Assembly: GCA_015057585.1 (NCBI GenBank)
Contig: SVEF01000007.1
Coordinates: forward strand, 62,001 to 126,000
Direction: 5' to 3'
DNA length: 64,000 nucleotides
Source: Lachnospiraceae bacterium
GTDB lineage: Bacteria > Bacillota > Clostridia > Lachnospirales > Lachnospiraceae
The notes under the pieces were generated by a model. That model did no database searches. It saw nothing but the letters and a program-made list of their open reading frames with translations, and was not told where the DNA came from. Shown piece by piece: positions 54,136-63,729 of the stretch. A program made the position numbers and the translations under genes. Positions within the stretch are counted from its first letter, which is position 1. The number at the start of each line of letters is the position of its first letter.

Positions 54136-54375
54136 ATGAAAATCACAGTATGTATCGGCAGCTCCTGTCATATCAAGGGCTCTCGTCAGGTAGTAGAAGG
54201 CATTCAGCGTCTGATTGCAGAGCACAACCTGGGCGACAAGGTAGAGCTTGGCGGAACCTTTTGCATGGGTCAGTGCCAGAAGGGTGTCTGCGTTACGGTA
54301 GATGAGAAGCTTTTCTCCGTAACACCGGAAAACGTGAACGAATTTTTTGAGAACAATGTAGTAGGAAAGGCGTAA
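54136..54375 (+). CDS. Thioredoxin-like [2Fe-2S] ferredoxin, first copy
   Basis: A 79-aa protein of the NuoE/HndA C-terminal type. The four cluster cysteines lie in CIGSSCHIKGS (residues 6 and 11) and FCMGQCQKGV (near 43 and 47). ATG follows GGAGG. It likely passes electrons or serves as a redox sensor for the hydrogenase-like proteins downstream. A second, similar gene follows at once. Confidence 0.88.
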   Translation: MKITVCIGSSCHIKGSRQVVEGIQRLIAEHNLGDKVELGGTFCMGQCQKGVCVTVDEKLFSVTPENVNEFFENNVVGKA

Positions 54376-54378
54376 AAC

Positions 54379-54630
54379 ATGATTATTCAGATTTGTGTGG
54401 GCAGCTCCTGCCACTTAAAGGGCTCCGCAGAAATCGTTGAATTATTCCAGAAAGCCGTAGAAGAATATCATTTAGAAACAGAGGTTACGCTTGCCGGTAG
54501 TTTTTGTACCGGCAAGTGTAACCGTATTGGCGTTACGGTACAGGTGGATGATGAGGTGTACACCGGACTCACAAGAGAGGGATTCAAGGAGTTTTTCAAC
54601 GAAAAGGTACTCGCGGTTGTAGGTAAGTAG
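54379..54630 (+). CDS. Thioredoxin-like [2Fe-2S] ferredoxin, second copy
   Basis: An 83-aa paralogue of the preceding gene, 3 bp after its stop. Cysteines are in CVGSSCHLKGS and FCTGKCNRIGV. The two copies share the same length and cluster spacing but differ clearly in the C-terminal half, so this is an old duplication and not a recent one. Tandem copies suggest two distinct partners, perhaps one for each [FeFe]-hydrogenase-type protein of the cluster. Confidence 0.88.
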   Translation: MIIQICVGSSCHLKGSAEIVELFQKAVEEYHLETEVTLAGSFCTGKCNRIGVTVQVDDEVYTGLTREGFKEFFNEKVLAVVGK

Positions 54631-54652
54631 GAATACGGAAAGGATGTAAGAC

Positions 54653-56329
54653 ATGGCGAACTGTCTAACGTTAAAGAAATCAAATTGTAAAAATTGTTAT
54701 AAGTGTATTCGTCACTGTCCGGTAAAGGCAATCAAGTTCTCCGGTAATCAGGCTCAGATTATCGGAAACGAGTGTATCCTTTGCGGTCAGTGTTTTGTTG
54801 TTTGTCCACAAAATGCAAGAGAAATCGTAAATGAGACGGAAAAGGTAAAGGTGCTGTTGCAGGCAGGAACTCCTGTTGTTGTCAGTCTGGCACCGTCCTT
54901 TGTGGCAAATTACGAGGGTGTGGGCATTGCGGCCATGAAGGAAGCTTTAGTAAAACTTGGATTTGCCGATGTAGAGGAGACCGCCATCGGTGCAACTATG
55001 GTAAAAAATGAATATGAAAGAATGTTAAGAGAAGAACACAGAGACGTGATTATTACGTCCTGCTGCCATTCGATTAACCTGCTTATACAGAAGTATTTTC
55101 CGTCCTGCCTGGAATATCTGGCGGACGTGTTGTCGCCGATGCAGGCGCATTGTCAGGATATTAAGAAACGTATCCCGAATGCAAAAACAGTTTTTATCGG
55201 GCCGTGTCTTTCCAAAAAGGATGAGGCAGAGCATTATGCAGGGATTGTGGATGCGGTGCTTACGTTTGAGGAGCTTTCCCAGTGGCTGAAGGAGGAAAAT
55301 ATTGAGCTCGTCCGACAGATGGATGAGAATCCGGCTTCCCGTGCACGTTTCTTCCCAACGACCGGAGGTGTGTTAAAGACTATGGCACAGAATGTACCGG
55401 GGGTTACTTACCTTGCGATTGACGGCGTGGAAGAATGTATGGCTGCACTCAGAGACATTGAGAGCGGAAAGGTACATAACTGCTTTATCGAGATGTCTGC
55501 CTGCGAAGGCAGCTGTATCAACGGACCGATTATGGGAAAGAGAAGTAGCATGCCGATTAAGGATTACATGGCAATTGCAAACTATGCGGGCGAAAAGGAT
55601 TTTGAAGTGGAACAGCCGGCACCGGTGCAGTTAAAGAAGCAGTTTGAATATATTGAACATAAGCTGTCTATGCCGTTGGAAGCAGATATTATGAGTGTAC
55701 TCCGTCAGATGGGAAAACACACACCTGCCCAGGAGTTGAACTGTGGTTCCTGCGGTTATAACACATGTCGCGAAAAAGCAATTGCGGTATGTCAGGGTAA
55801 GGCGGAGATTTCCATGTGTCTGCCGTTCTTAAAGGATAAGGCAGAAAGCTTTTCGGATACCATCGTAAGAAATACACCGAATGGTCTGATTGTACTGAAT
55901 GAAAACATGGAGGTACAGCAGATTAATGAGGCGGCAAGAAAACTGATGAACATCCGCTATGCATCGGATATTCTCGGAGAACAGGTAACCCGTATTATGG
56001 ATCCGAGTGTATTTATGTCGGTATATAATACAGGCAAAAAGGTACAGAATAAGCGAGTTTATATGGCGGATTATGAGCGTTACGTTGAACAGACCGTAGT
56101 ACATGATAAGGATTCCCACCTGCTCATCGGTATTCTGCGTGATGTAACGGATGAGGAACATGAGAAAGAGAAGAAAGAAAAAATCAGCCGTCAGACGATG
56201 GAGGTTGCAGATAAGGTAGTAGACAAGCAGATGCGTATTGTTCAGGAGATTGCCTCCTTACTTGGTGAGACGGCAGCGGAGACAAAGATTGCGCTTGCAA
56301 AACTGAAGGAGTCGATAGCAGATGAATGA
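54653..56329 (+). CDS. Sensory-type [FeFe]-hydrogenase with PAS domain (HydS-like)
   Basis: A 558-aa protein. Two [4Fe-4S] motifs come first (C12, C15, C18, C22 and C41, C44, C47, C51). The H-cluster domain has L1 TSCCHS (135-140), L2 IGPCLSKKDEAE (from 182) and L3 EMSACEGSCINGP (from 280), so all H-cluster cysteines are kept while neighbouring residues differ from the catalytic consensus (TSCCPxW, GGCxxGGGQP). A further Fe-S motif (C364, C367, C372, C380) and a PAS domain (~400-510) follow. This is the group C sensory layout: it probably senses H2 or redox state and signals through the adjacent phosphatase, with which it overlaps by 8 bp. Confidence 0.9.
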   Translation: MANCLTLKKSNCKNCYKCIRHCPVKAIKFSGNQAQIIGNECILCGQCFVVCPQNAREIVNETEKVKVLLQAGTPVVVSLAPSFVANYEGVGIAAMKEALVKLGFADVEETAIGATMVKNEYERMLREEHRDVIITSCCHSINLLIQKYFPSCLEYLADVLSPMQAHCQDIKKRIPNAKTVFIGPCLSKKDEAEHYAGIVDAVLTFEELSQWLKEENIELVRQMDENPASRARFFPTTGGVLKTMAQNVPGVTYLAIDGVEECMAALRDIESGKVHNCFIEMSACEGSCINGPIMGKRSSMPIKDYMAIANYAGEKDFEVEQPAPVQLKKQFEYIEHKLSMPLEADIMSVLRQMGKHTPAQELNCGSCGYNTCREKAIAVCQGKAEISMCLPFLKDKAESFSDTIVRNTPNGLIVLNENMEVQQINEAARKLMNIRYASDILGEQVTRIMDPSVFMSVYNTGKKVQNKRVYMADYERYVEQTVVHDKDSHLLIGILRDVTDEEHEKEKKEKISRQTMEVADKVVDKQMRIVQEIASLLGETAAETKIALAKLKESIADE

Positions 56330-57494
56330 TTTGTGTGCAGATATCGGATATAAAAGTATCAATCATTATGGCGAAGAGCTTTGCGGAGACCATGTTGATG
56401 TTGTGGAGCAGGATGAAAACTCTACTGTTATCGTACTGGCAGACGGTTTGGGCAGTGGTGTAAAGGCAAGTATTTTATCGACTCTGACGTCCAAGATTAT
56501 TTCTACGATGATGGCAGAGGGACTGTCGTTGGAGGAGTGTGTAGCTACCATCGCGGCAACACTTCCGGTGTGCTCGGTAAGAGGAGTAGCGTATTCCACC
56601 TTTACTATCATGCATTTAAAGGACAATGAAACACTGGAGATTATGCAGTACGACAATCCGCAGGTCATTGTCATCCGTGATGAAAAGAATTACGATTATC
56701 CGAAAACAGAATTGAATATCAGCGGAAAGAAGATTTATAAGTCGGTCATCAAGCTGCAGGAAAACGATTTGTTTGTGGCAATGAGTGACGGATGTCCGCA
56801 TGCCGGCATCGGCACGGCATACAATTTCGGATGGAAGAGAGAGGATATCATCGATTTTGTAGAAACCATGGCACTTGGCGGTCATACGGCAAAGAATCTC
56901 TGTACCATGCTGATCGATGAGTGCTTTAAGCTGTACGGCGGAAAGCCGGGCGACGATGCAACGGCATGTATCATCAAAATCCGTAAACGGGAACCGATGA
57001 ATCTTTTGTTTGGACCACCGTTTAATCCGGACGACGGAGAACGCATGATGTCGTTGTTCTTCGGAAAAGCAGGAAAGCACATTGTGTGCGGCGGTACGAC
57101 TTCCTCAATTGCAGCAAAATATTTAGGTAAGCCGCTTCGTCCGACACTCAGCTTTGAACAGTCGGACATTCCGCCGATTGCAACGATTGAAGGAGTGGAT
57201 TTGGTAACCGAGGGTGTCATTACCATCAATCGTGTGGTAGAATATGCCAAGGATTACCTGGGCGAAAATGTACATTATGAGCATTGGAGCTTTAAACGGG
57301 ACGGTGCATCCTTAATCAGCCGGTTGCTGTTTGAAGAAGCTACGGACATTAACTTTTATGTGGGACGTGCGATTAACCCGGCACACCAGAATCCGGATTT
57401 GCCGATTAACTTTAACATCAAGATGAATTTGGTGGAGGAGTTATCGACCTGTCTGAAAAAAATGGGTAAGAGGATAAAGGTAAGTTATTTCTAG
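56322..57494 (+). CDS. SpoIIE-type PP2C serine/threonine phosphatase
   Basis: A 390-aa phosphatase without membrane segments. Metal-binding aspartates are visible in VIVLADGLGSGVKA, FVAMSDGCPHAG and PGDDATACII. A C-terminal ~160-residue extension (from about 225, NLLFGPPFNPDDGERMM onward) is not part of the PP2C core and is not recognised. It overlaps the sensory hydrogenase gene, so the two form an input/output pair; the target is probably a phosphorylated STAS or anti-sigma-type protein encoded elsewhere. Confidence 0.9.
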   Translation: MNDLCADIGYKSINHYGEELCGDHVDVVEQDENSTVIVLADGLGSGVKASILSTLTSKIISTMMAEGLSLEECVATIAATLPVCSVRGVAYSTFTIMHLKDNETLEIMQYDNPQVIVIRDEKNYDYPKTELNISGKKIYKSVIKLQENDLFVAMSDGCPHAGIGTAYNFGWKREDIIDFVETMALGGHTAKNLCTMLIDECFKLYGGKPGDDATACIIKIRKREPMNLLFGPPFNPDDGERMMSLFFGKAGKHIVCGGTTSSIAAKYLGKPLRPTLSFEQSDIPPIATIEGVDLVTEGVITINRVVEYAKDYLGENVHYEHWSFKRDGASLISRLLFEEATDINFYVGRAINPAHQNPDLPINFNIKMNLVEELSTCLKKMGKRIKVSYF

Positions 57495-57520
57495 GGACAG
57501 CAGTAGAGAGGATAAGTAAG

Positions 57521-58939
57521 ATGAGAAAGTTTGATACAAAAGTACAGTATTTAAAGTATAAGGTGCTTCGTGAGGTGGCAAAGCATGCCTGGAACGATAC
57601 CCTGCTGGAAAAGGTAATGGATATTCCGAAGGCGATTGTACCGGGTAAGACACCGACGATGCGTTGCTGCGTCTATAAGGAACGCGCAATTTTAGGTGAG
57701 CGTGTGAAGCTTGCCATGGGCGGTGATTCGGAAAATCCAAATGTCATTCAGGTCATTGATATTGCCTGTGATGAATGTCCGGCTGCCGGATATGAAGTAA
57801 CCGGTACCTGCCGCGGCTGTCTGGCGCATCGCTGTGAGGACGTTTGTAAAAGAGGTGCCATTTCCTTTGACCATAACCACGTAGCACATATTGATAAGAG
57901 CAAGTGTGTGGAGTGCGGGCAGTGTGCAAAGGTTTGTCCGTATGCGGCAATTGTAAACCGTAAGCGTCCGTGTCAGGTGGCATGTAAGGTAAAAGCAATT
58001 ACCATCAATGAGGACAATGCAGCAGCAATCGATAATGAAAAGTGTATCCAGTGCGGTGCCTGCGTATACCAGTGCCCGTTCGGTGCGATTACCGACCGTT
58101 CCTACATACTGAATGTCATTGATTTGATTAAGAAGAGTGAAGAGAATAAAAAGTACAAGGTGTATGCGATTGTGGCGCCATCCATCTCGAGCCAGTTTAC
58201 GTATGCAAAGTTAGGGCAGGTGATTACCGGTCTTAAGGAGCTTGGCTTCTATACTGTAATCGAGGCAGCACTGGGTGCAGATATGGTTGCCATGTCCGAA
58301 TCGAAGGAATTGGTGGAAAAAGGCTTTTTGACCAGCTCCTGTTGTCCGGCCTTTGTGCAGTATATTAAGTCGGCATTCCCTGAACTGGTACCGTATATCT
58401 CCCACAACATGTCTCCGATGGGGGTACTTGCAAAGTACATTAAGGATACGACTAAGAATGCAAAGGTAGTGTTCATCGGACCATGTACGTCAAAGAAGGC
58501 AGAAGCACAGTTAGAAGGTGTTAAGGAATATGTGGATGCCGTACTGACGTTTGAAGAATTACAGGCACTCATCGACAGTAAGGATATTGATATTACGACA
58601 CTGGAAGAGGGCGTACTCGATAATGCTTCTTACTTTGGACGTATTTTCGCACGTTCCGGAGGTCTTTCGGATGCCGTTGTACAGGCGTTAAAGGAGCAGA
58701 ATCTTGAATTTGATGTGAAGGCAGTGGCATGTGACGGTATTGAAGCGTGCAAGATGGCACTTTTAAAGAAGAGCAAAAATGTGCTGGATGCCAACTTCAT
58801 CGAGGGTATGGCTTGTATCGGCGGCTGTATCGGCGGTGCCGGTTGTCTGACGCATGGAGAAAAGAACAAGGCAGAGGTTGATAAGTACGGAAGAGAAGCA
58901 TACGAAAAGACGATTTCGGATGCGATTTCGTTTCTGTAA
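57521..58939 (+). CDS. [FeFe]-hydrogenase, group B-like
   Basis: A 472-aa iron hydrogenase. The N-terminal region is Cys-rich (CDECPAAGYEVTGTCRGCLA, then CVECGQCAKVCP and CIQCGACVYQCP, two ferredoxin-type clusters plus extra cysteines). The H-cluster domain has L1 SSCCPAF, L2 IGPCTSKKAE and L3 EGMACIGGCIGGAGC. This fits the clostridial group B enzymes, presumed to evolve or take up H2 with ferredoxin. ATG is 26 bp after the phosphatase stop. Probably the enzyme controlled by, or cooperating with, the sensory protein upstream. Confidence 0.9.
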   Translation: MRKFDTKVQYLKYKVLREVAKHAWNDTLLEKVMDIPKAIVPGKTPTMRCCVYKERAILGERVKLAMGGDSENPNVIQVIDIACDECPAAGYEVTGTCRGCLAHRCEDVCKRGAISFDHNHVAHIDKSKCVECGQCAKVCPYAAIVNRKRPCQVACKVKAITINEDNAAAIDNEKCIQCGACVYQCPFGAITDRSYILNVIDLIKKSEENKKYKVYAIVAPSISSQFTYAKLGQVITGLKELGFYTVIEAALGADMVAMSESKELVEKGFLTSSCCPAFVQYIKSAFPELVPYISHNMSPMGVLAKYIKDTTKNAKVVFIGPCTSKKAEAQLEGVKEYVDAVLTFEELQALIDSKDIDITTLEEGVLDNASYFGRIFARSGGLSDAVVQALKEQNLEFDVKAVACDGIEACKMALLKKSKNVLDANFIEGMACIGGCIGGAGCLTHGEKNKAEVDKYGREAYEKTISDAISFL

Positions 58940-58956
58940 AAAGTACGCATAAAAAT

Positions 58957-58994
58957 GAGAGAGTTTTACGGCAGTTCCGTAGGACTCTCTTTTT
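58957..58994 (+). terminator. Terminator of the hydrogenase operon
   Basis: AGAGAGT...ACTCTCT with inner ACGG/CCGT pairing, followed by five T. Confidence 0.85.
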
Positions 58995-59103
58995 ATTTGC
59001 TTGCTATTTTGAGTGTTATCATTTAAAATATAGGTAATAGTATGCATTTTTATAAAATGTATGTTTTTTTATGAAAATTTTGAGCCCGACTGGAGGAAAT
59101 GAC

Positions 59104-59889
59104 GTGGAAAATTCGAAGAAAAAAGTACGTGTTCCGATTGCGCGCATGGAACAAATTGAAGACGCAATTTTTGATCTGGTAATTGAAGAAAAGGAAATGG
59201 CAGCAGCTGCAAAGGCCGGTCAGTTTCTTTCGCTATATTTAGAGGATGAGTCGAGACTTCTGCCAAGACCGATCAGTATCTGCGGCATTGATAAGGAAGC
59301 CGGAACCATCCGCATGGTATTCCGTATTGCCGGAGAGGGAACCAGACAGATTGCAATGCTTAAGGCAGGTGACAGCATTGAGGTGCTCGGACCGCTCGGA
59401 AACGGCTTTTTCGATACGGAGGATGAAGTTTCCATGGTTATCGGCGGTGGTATCGGTATTCCTCCGATGTTAGGACTTGCAAAGAAGTTGCATGCAGAAG
59501 GTAAAAAGGTTATTGCAGTGCTTGGTTACCGCGATGCAAAGAACTTCCTTGCAAAAGAGTTTGAAGAAGTTGCAGATGTTGTGATTGCAACGGAGGACGG
59601 CAGTGTAGGAGTGAAGGGCAATGTTATCGATGCAATAAAGGCAAAGGGACTTACAGCAGATACCATATATTCCTGCGGACCGACCCCGATGCTCCGTGGA
59701 GTCAAGGCATTTGCCAAAGAAGCAGGTATTCCGGCACAGATTTCCCTGGAAGAGAAGATGGCGTGCGGTGTCGGTGCATGTCTTGCCTGCGTCTGCAAGA
59801 CAAAGGAAAAGGATCACCATTCCAATGTAAATAACGCAAGAATCTGCAAAGACGGTCCGGTGTTTATGGCACAGGATGTAGAGCTGTAG
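59104..59889 (+). CDS. pyrK: Dihydroorotate dehydrogenase electron transfer subunit
   Basis: A 261-aa flavoprotein; GTG 59104 follows TGGAGGAA and is preferred to ATG 59071, which has no box. The FAD motif is LLPRPISICG, the NAD site GGGIGIPPM, and the [2Fe-2S] cysteines lie in KMACGVGACLACVCKT and ARICKDGPVF. It transfers electrons from the PyrD dihydroorotate oxidation to NAD+. Directly followed by pyrD, as in other Firmicutes. Confidence 0.95.
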   Translation: MENSKKKVRVPIARMEQIEDAIFDLVIEEKEMAAAAKAGQFLSLYLEDESRLLPRPISICGIDKEAGTIRMVFRIAGEGTRQIAMLKAGDSIEVLGPLGNGFFDTEDEVSMVIGGGIGIPPMLGLAKKLHAEGKKVIAVLGYRDAKNFLAKEFEEVADVVIATEDGSVGVKGNVIDAIKAKGLTADTIYSCGPTPMLRGVKAFAKEAGIPAQISLEEKMACGVGACLACVCKTKEKDHHSNVNNARICKDGPVFMAQDVEL

Positions 59890-59899
59890 GAGGGTGAAT

Positions 59900-60802
59900 A
59901 TGAATACAAAGGTAAACATTGCAGGAATTGAATTTAAGAATCCGGTGACTACAGCGTCCGGTACGTTTGGTTCCGGTATGGAATACGGTGAATTTGTAGA
60001 TTTAAACCGTCTGGGTGCGGTGACGACAAAGGGTGTGGCAAACATCCCGTGGGAAGGTAATCCAACTCCGCGTATTGCAGAGGTTTACGGCGGTATGTTA
60101 AATGCCATCGGTCTTCAGAATCCGGGAATTGATGTGTTTATTGGAAGAGATATCCCGTATTTAAAGCAGTTTGATACAAAGATTATTGTCAATGTGTGCG
60201 GCAGATCCGAACAGGATTACTGCGAAGTAGTAGAACGACTCGCAGACCAGCCGGTAGATTTGTTGGAAATCAATATTTCCTGTCCGAACGTAAAGCATGG
60301 CGGTATTGCTTTCGGTCAGGATCCAAAGCAGGTAGAGCACATTACATCACAGATTAAGAAGATTGCAAAGCAGCCGGTGATGATGAAGTTGAGTCCGAAT
60401 GTGACGGATATTACCGAAATGGCACGTGCAGCAGAAGCAGGCGGTGCGGATGCCTTATCACTCATTAACACAGTGACCGGTATGAAGATTGACATTAACC
60501 GCCGTGCGTTTGCCATTGCAAATAAAACCGGCGGAATGTCCGGACCGGCAGTAAAACCGATTGCGGTCCGCATGGTATACCAGGTGGCAAATGCAGTGAA
60601 AGTTCCGCTTGTCGGTATGGGAGGTATAGCAACAGCAGAGGATGCACTCGAATTTATTATGGCGGGTGCCACGATGGTATCGGTCGGTACGGCAAACTTT
60701 TTCAATCCTTATGCAACGCTTGAGGTTGTGGAGGGCATTGAAAATTATATGAAGAAATATAACATAGCAGACATAAATGAGTTAATCGGCTGCGTGAAAT
60801 AA
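59900..60802 (+). CDS. pyrD: Dihydroorotate dehydrogenase, class 1B
   Basis: A 300-aa FMN enzyme of pyrimidine synthesis. ATG 59900 follows AGGAGG; GTG 59894 is too close to that box. Motifs: TASGTFGSGMEYG, NISCPNVKHGG with the class 1B catalytic cysteine nearby, and PLVGMGGIATAEDALEFIMA. It works as a heterotetramer with PyrK; the two genes are 10 bp apart. Confidence 0.96.
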   Translation: MNTKVNIAGIEFKNPVTTASGTFGSGMEYGEFVDLNRLGAVTTKGVANIPWEGNPTPRIAEVYGGMLNAIGLQNPGIDVFIGRDIPYLKQFDTKIIVNVCGRSEQDYCEVVERLADQPVDLLEINISCPNVKHGGIAFGQDPKQVEHITSQIKKIAKQPVMMKLSPNVTDITEMARAAEAGGADALSLINTVTGMKIDINRRAFAIANKTGGMSGPAVKPIAVRMVYQVANAVKVPLVGMGGIATAEDALEFIMAGATMVSVGTANFFNPYATLEVVEGIENYMKKYNIADINELIGCVK

Positions 60803-60822
60803 ACATAAAGGAGAAACGGAAG

Positions 60823-62136
60823 ATGAGAAAAAAACCGATTGTTATTATTGGTTGTATTGTTGCATTTATTATTCTTGTGACTGTGGTTGCACCATATATC
60901 ATCCTGTCTGTGGACATGCAGGAGGAACCGGCGGAAACATATGCATACAGTGATGTATTTTTTAATGAATACGAAGAGGTCAGACAGCACTTGTTTGCAA
61001 CTGCGGAGCAATTGACTACTCAGGGACACAAGGTGGATTTTTACAGTCATGTGATTGACCAGGAAGATAATTTATATATTGACACTATGTATATTCCGGG
61101 AACAAAAGAGGCAAAAAATCTGATTGTACTGACAACGGGAGTGCATGGAATCGAAGGCTATATCGGTTCGGTTATGTTGGATGTCTTTTGGCAGGAATTA
61201 TATCCGGACCTGGATAAAGAAACAACCGGCGTTTTAGTGATTGCAAATGTGAATCCGTATGGAATGAAGTACCATCGCAGATATAATGAAAACAATGTGG
61301 ATTTGAACCGTAACTTCATTTTGGACTGGGGAAGTTTTGATCTGACTGTGAACAAGGACTATCCAAAGGTTTCTAAATTCCTGGGGCCAAAGAGTGCCAT
61401 GGGGAATGCGTTTTGGCATGAAGCCGGATTTTACGGTTCGATGATTACAACACTGATTGGCAATGGTGTAGATGCGATTACAAATGCGCTGCTCGGAGGA
61501 CAGTATGAATATCCGGAGGGTGTGTACTACGGAGGAATGCAGGATCAGAAATCGACGGTCTTTGTGAAAGATGTATTCGAAAAGACATTGCGAAGTGAAT
61601 ATGAAAACATTGTGCACATTGATATTCATTCCGGTTACGGACAGCGCTATCGTATGGTGATTTTCAATTCGGCTTTTGATACAATGACGGAGCAGGAGAC
61701 AAAGGAACTTTTCCAGTATGACAATGTCATTGCTATCGACTCGGAGGATTTTTATCCGACGACCGGAGATACTACGGATTTTTATTACCGATTATGGGAC
61801 AAGATGACAAAGGAAGAGGAACAGCGTGCGAAACTGGAGGGAGAAGAACCGGAGAAGAAAACCTTGTTTTCTACCTGCTTTGAGTTTGGAACCATCGGCG
61901 ATAGTTTCTGGGACAGTGTCATTTCTATGAAATACACAATAGAAGAGAATCAGAATCATTGGCATCCATCCAGAAATAAGGTGACAGACCAGATTATCAA
62001 AGAACGTTATCAGGAACTGTTTTATCCGACAGAAACCAGATGGAGAGAAAAGACCGTGGCAGACTTTATTGAGGCCTGTGAGGGTGTTTTTGCCGTGAAG
62101 CTGCTTGAGGGTAGCGAGAGTACTGTATCGGAATAG
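60823..62136 (+). CDS. DUF2817/M14-like membrane-anchored peptidase
   Basis: A 437-aa protein with an N-terminal membrane anchor (residues ~5-29, IVIIGCIVAFIILVTVVAPY), the rest presumably outside the cell. The metallocarboxypeptidase-like zinc site is TTGVHGIEGY (HxxE), with a later histidine in HIDIHSGYG and a candidate catalytic glutamate in CFEFGTIGD. VDLNRNFILDW contains the substrate-binding Asn-Arg pair. DUF2817 is related to M14 carboxypeptidases; the substrate may be a cell-wall peptide. ATG follows AAAGGAGAA. It is 20 bp after pyrD but functionally unrelated. Confidence 0.82.
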   Translation: MRKKPIVIIGCIVAFIILVTVVAPYIILSVDMQEEPAETYAYSDVFFNEYEEVRQHLFATAEQLTTQGHKVDFYSHVIDQEDNLYIDTMYIPGTKEAKNLIVLTTGVHGIEGYIGSVMLDVFWQELYPDLDKETTGVLVIANVNPYGMKYHRRYNENNVDLNRNFILDWGSFDLTVNKDYPKVSKFLGPKSAMGNAFWHEAGFYGSMITTLIGNGVDAITNALLGGQYEYPEGVYYGGMQDQKSTVFVKDVFEKTLRSEYENIVHIDIHSGYGQRYRMVIFNSAFDTMTEQETKELFQYDNVIAIDSEDFYPTTGDTTDFYYRLWDKMTKEEEQRAKLEGEEPEKKTLFSTCFEFGTIGDSFWDSVISMKYTIEENQNHWHPSRNKVTDQIIKERYQELFYPTETRWREKTVADFIEACEGVFAVKLLEGSESTVSE

Positions 62137-62158
62137 ATCGATAAGAAAGGAGAAGGTT

Positions 62159-63664
62159 ATGGAAGGGAAGAATTTCTTATATGCGGATTCTGCTGCACAG
62201 GTGCAGAAGGTGAACCGTTTTTTGTGCATCAGTACATCTGTTTTGTATGTAATCAGTTATGCAATTGTCTTCATTTCCATGTTACAGGGAAACCGTACAC
62301 CGGCTTACGGCATCATTATGTTTGCGGTCATGGTAACCACGCTGGCACTTGGATTTGTTACCCTGAAAAAGGACAGCGGGAACAAACGGCTCCGCTATTA
62401 TATGATGGTTGGGCTTTGTATTGTGGCAGGAATGCTTATTTATGCATATGTAGATTATTATATGAGATTTTTGGCAGTTATGCCGTTTCTCGGCTGTATC
62501 TTGTTTTTTGATACAAAATTTATGATGCGTGCGGCGACTTTGGTTGCAGCAGAAAATGTAGTATTAACACTGATCCGTCAGTTTGTTTCCCATACTTACG
62601 GAGAAGAGGAATTTACACCGAATCTGGTAGCGGGTCTTGCAGTAACCGTTTTGATGTTTGTTGCCTATTATTTGACCAGAGTGGGAAAGGCTTTTAATGA
62701 GGACTCGCTTGGAAAAGTCCAGTATGAAGCAGAACTGCAACAGGAAATGGTGACGGATGTGCTTGCCATTGCAGAGAGTGTCAGAACAGGAACGACACAT
62801 GCAATGGACATTGTGACGGAGTTACAGGAATCTGCGGAAACTGTCAGTCAGGCAGTAAGTGATATCAGCAACAGTACGTCTTCAACGGCAGACAGCATCC
62901 AGAATCAGAGCACCATGACACACGAAATCCAGGAGCATCTGGAAGAAACAGTAGTTCGTGCGGAAGGCATGGTAAAAGCAGCTACCCGTTCGGCTGAATT
63001 GAATGAAGAAAGTGTGGAAAAGATGCATCGGCTTCGTGCGGAAGCAGATGAACTGACACAGACGAATGATGCTGTAGCAATTTCCATGAAGCTTTTACAG
63101 CAGAATGTGGAAAATGTAAGAGCGATTACGGAGACTATTTTTGCTATTTCCAATCAGACCAACCTGCTCGCATTGAATGCATCGATTGAGAGTGCGCGTG
63201 CCGGCGAAGCAGGGCGCGGTTTTGCCGTAGTTGCAGACCAGATTAGAGAACTTTCCGCAAAGACCAGACAGGAAACCGAAAACATTGCACAGATTCTCGG
63301 AAACCTGACGGAAAATACCGAGGAAACAGGAAGAGCCATTGAGCAGTCCCTTCGCATCGGTGAGACGCAGAAGTCGATGGTTGAGGAGGTTGCTGCAGAG
63401 TTTGAAGAAGTGAGTGCAAATGTAACGCAGCTGTCGAGAGACATCGCAGAGATTGAAAAAGTATTAATGAATTTAAAGACGGCGAACATTGAAATTGTAA
63501 ACGATATTACCAATCTGTCTGCGGCAACGGAGGAAGTGACCGCTTCGGCACAGCAATCGGCAGAGATGACCGAAAACAACTCAAAGAGTGCAAATGAAGT
63601 AAAGAAAATTTTAGGCGATATTTTAGAGGTGTCGCATAAGATTGATAAGTATACTGCAAAATAA
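62159..63664 (+). CDS. Methyl-accepting chemotaxis-type protein with polytopic membrane domain
   Basis: A 501-aa protein starting at ATG 62159 after GAAAGGAGAAGG. Residues ~20-200 form about six membrane helices with no extracytoplasmic ligand domain of note. The cytoplasmic part is an MCP signalling domain with the hairpin tip NQTNLLALNASIESARAGEA and GRGFAVVADQIRELSAKT. No HAMP domain is obvious. It should feed a CheA-CheW pathway, sensing through the membrane domain. No other chemotaxis gene is in the window. Confidence 0.9.
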   Translation: MEGKNFLYADSAAQVQKVNRFLCISTSVLYVISYAIVFISMLQGNRTPAYGIIMFAVMVTTLALGFVTLKKDSGNKRLRYYMMVGLCIVAGMLIYAYVDYYMRFLAVMPFLGCILFFDTKFMMRAATLVAAENVVLTLIRQFVSHTYGEEEFTPNLVAGLAVTVLMFVAYYLTRVGKAFNEDSLGKVQYEAELQQEMVTDVLAIAESVRTGTTHAMDIVTELQESAETVSQAVSDISNSTSSTADSIQNQSTMTHEIQEHLEETVVRAEGMVKAATRSAELNEESVEKMHRLRAEADELTQTNDAVAISMKLLQQNVENVRAITETIFAISNQTNLLALNASIESARAGEAGRGFAVVADQIRELSAKTRQETENIAQILGNLTENTEETGRAIEQSLRIGETQKSMVEEVAAEFEEVSANVTQLSRDIAEIEKVLMNLKTANIEIVNDITNLSAATEEVTASAQQSAEMTENNSKSANEVKKILGDILEVSHKIDKYTAK

Positions 63665-63668
63665 GCAG

Positions 63669-63699
63669 AAAAAGGCTGGCAGGATTGTCGGCCTTTTTT
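63669..63699 (+). terminator. Terminator after the chemoreceptor
   Basis: AAAAAGGCTGGC pairs imperfectly with GTCGGCCTTTTTT around AGGATT; T-run included. Confidence 0.8.
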
Positions 63700-63729
63700 A
63701 AAATCAAGAATAGGGCAGGAGAAGAACAA

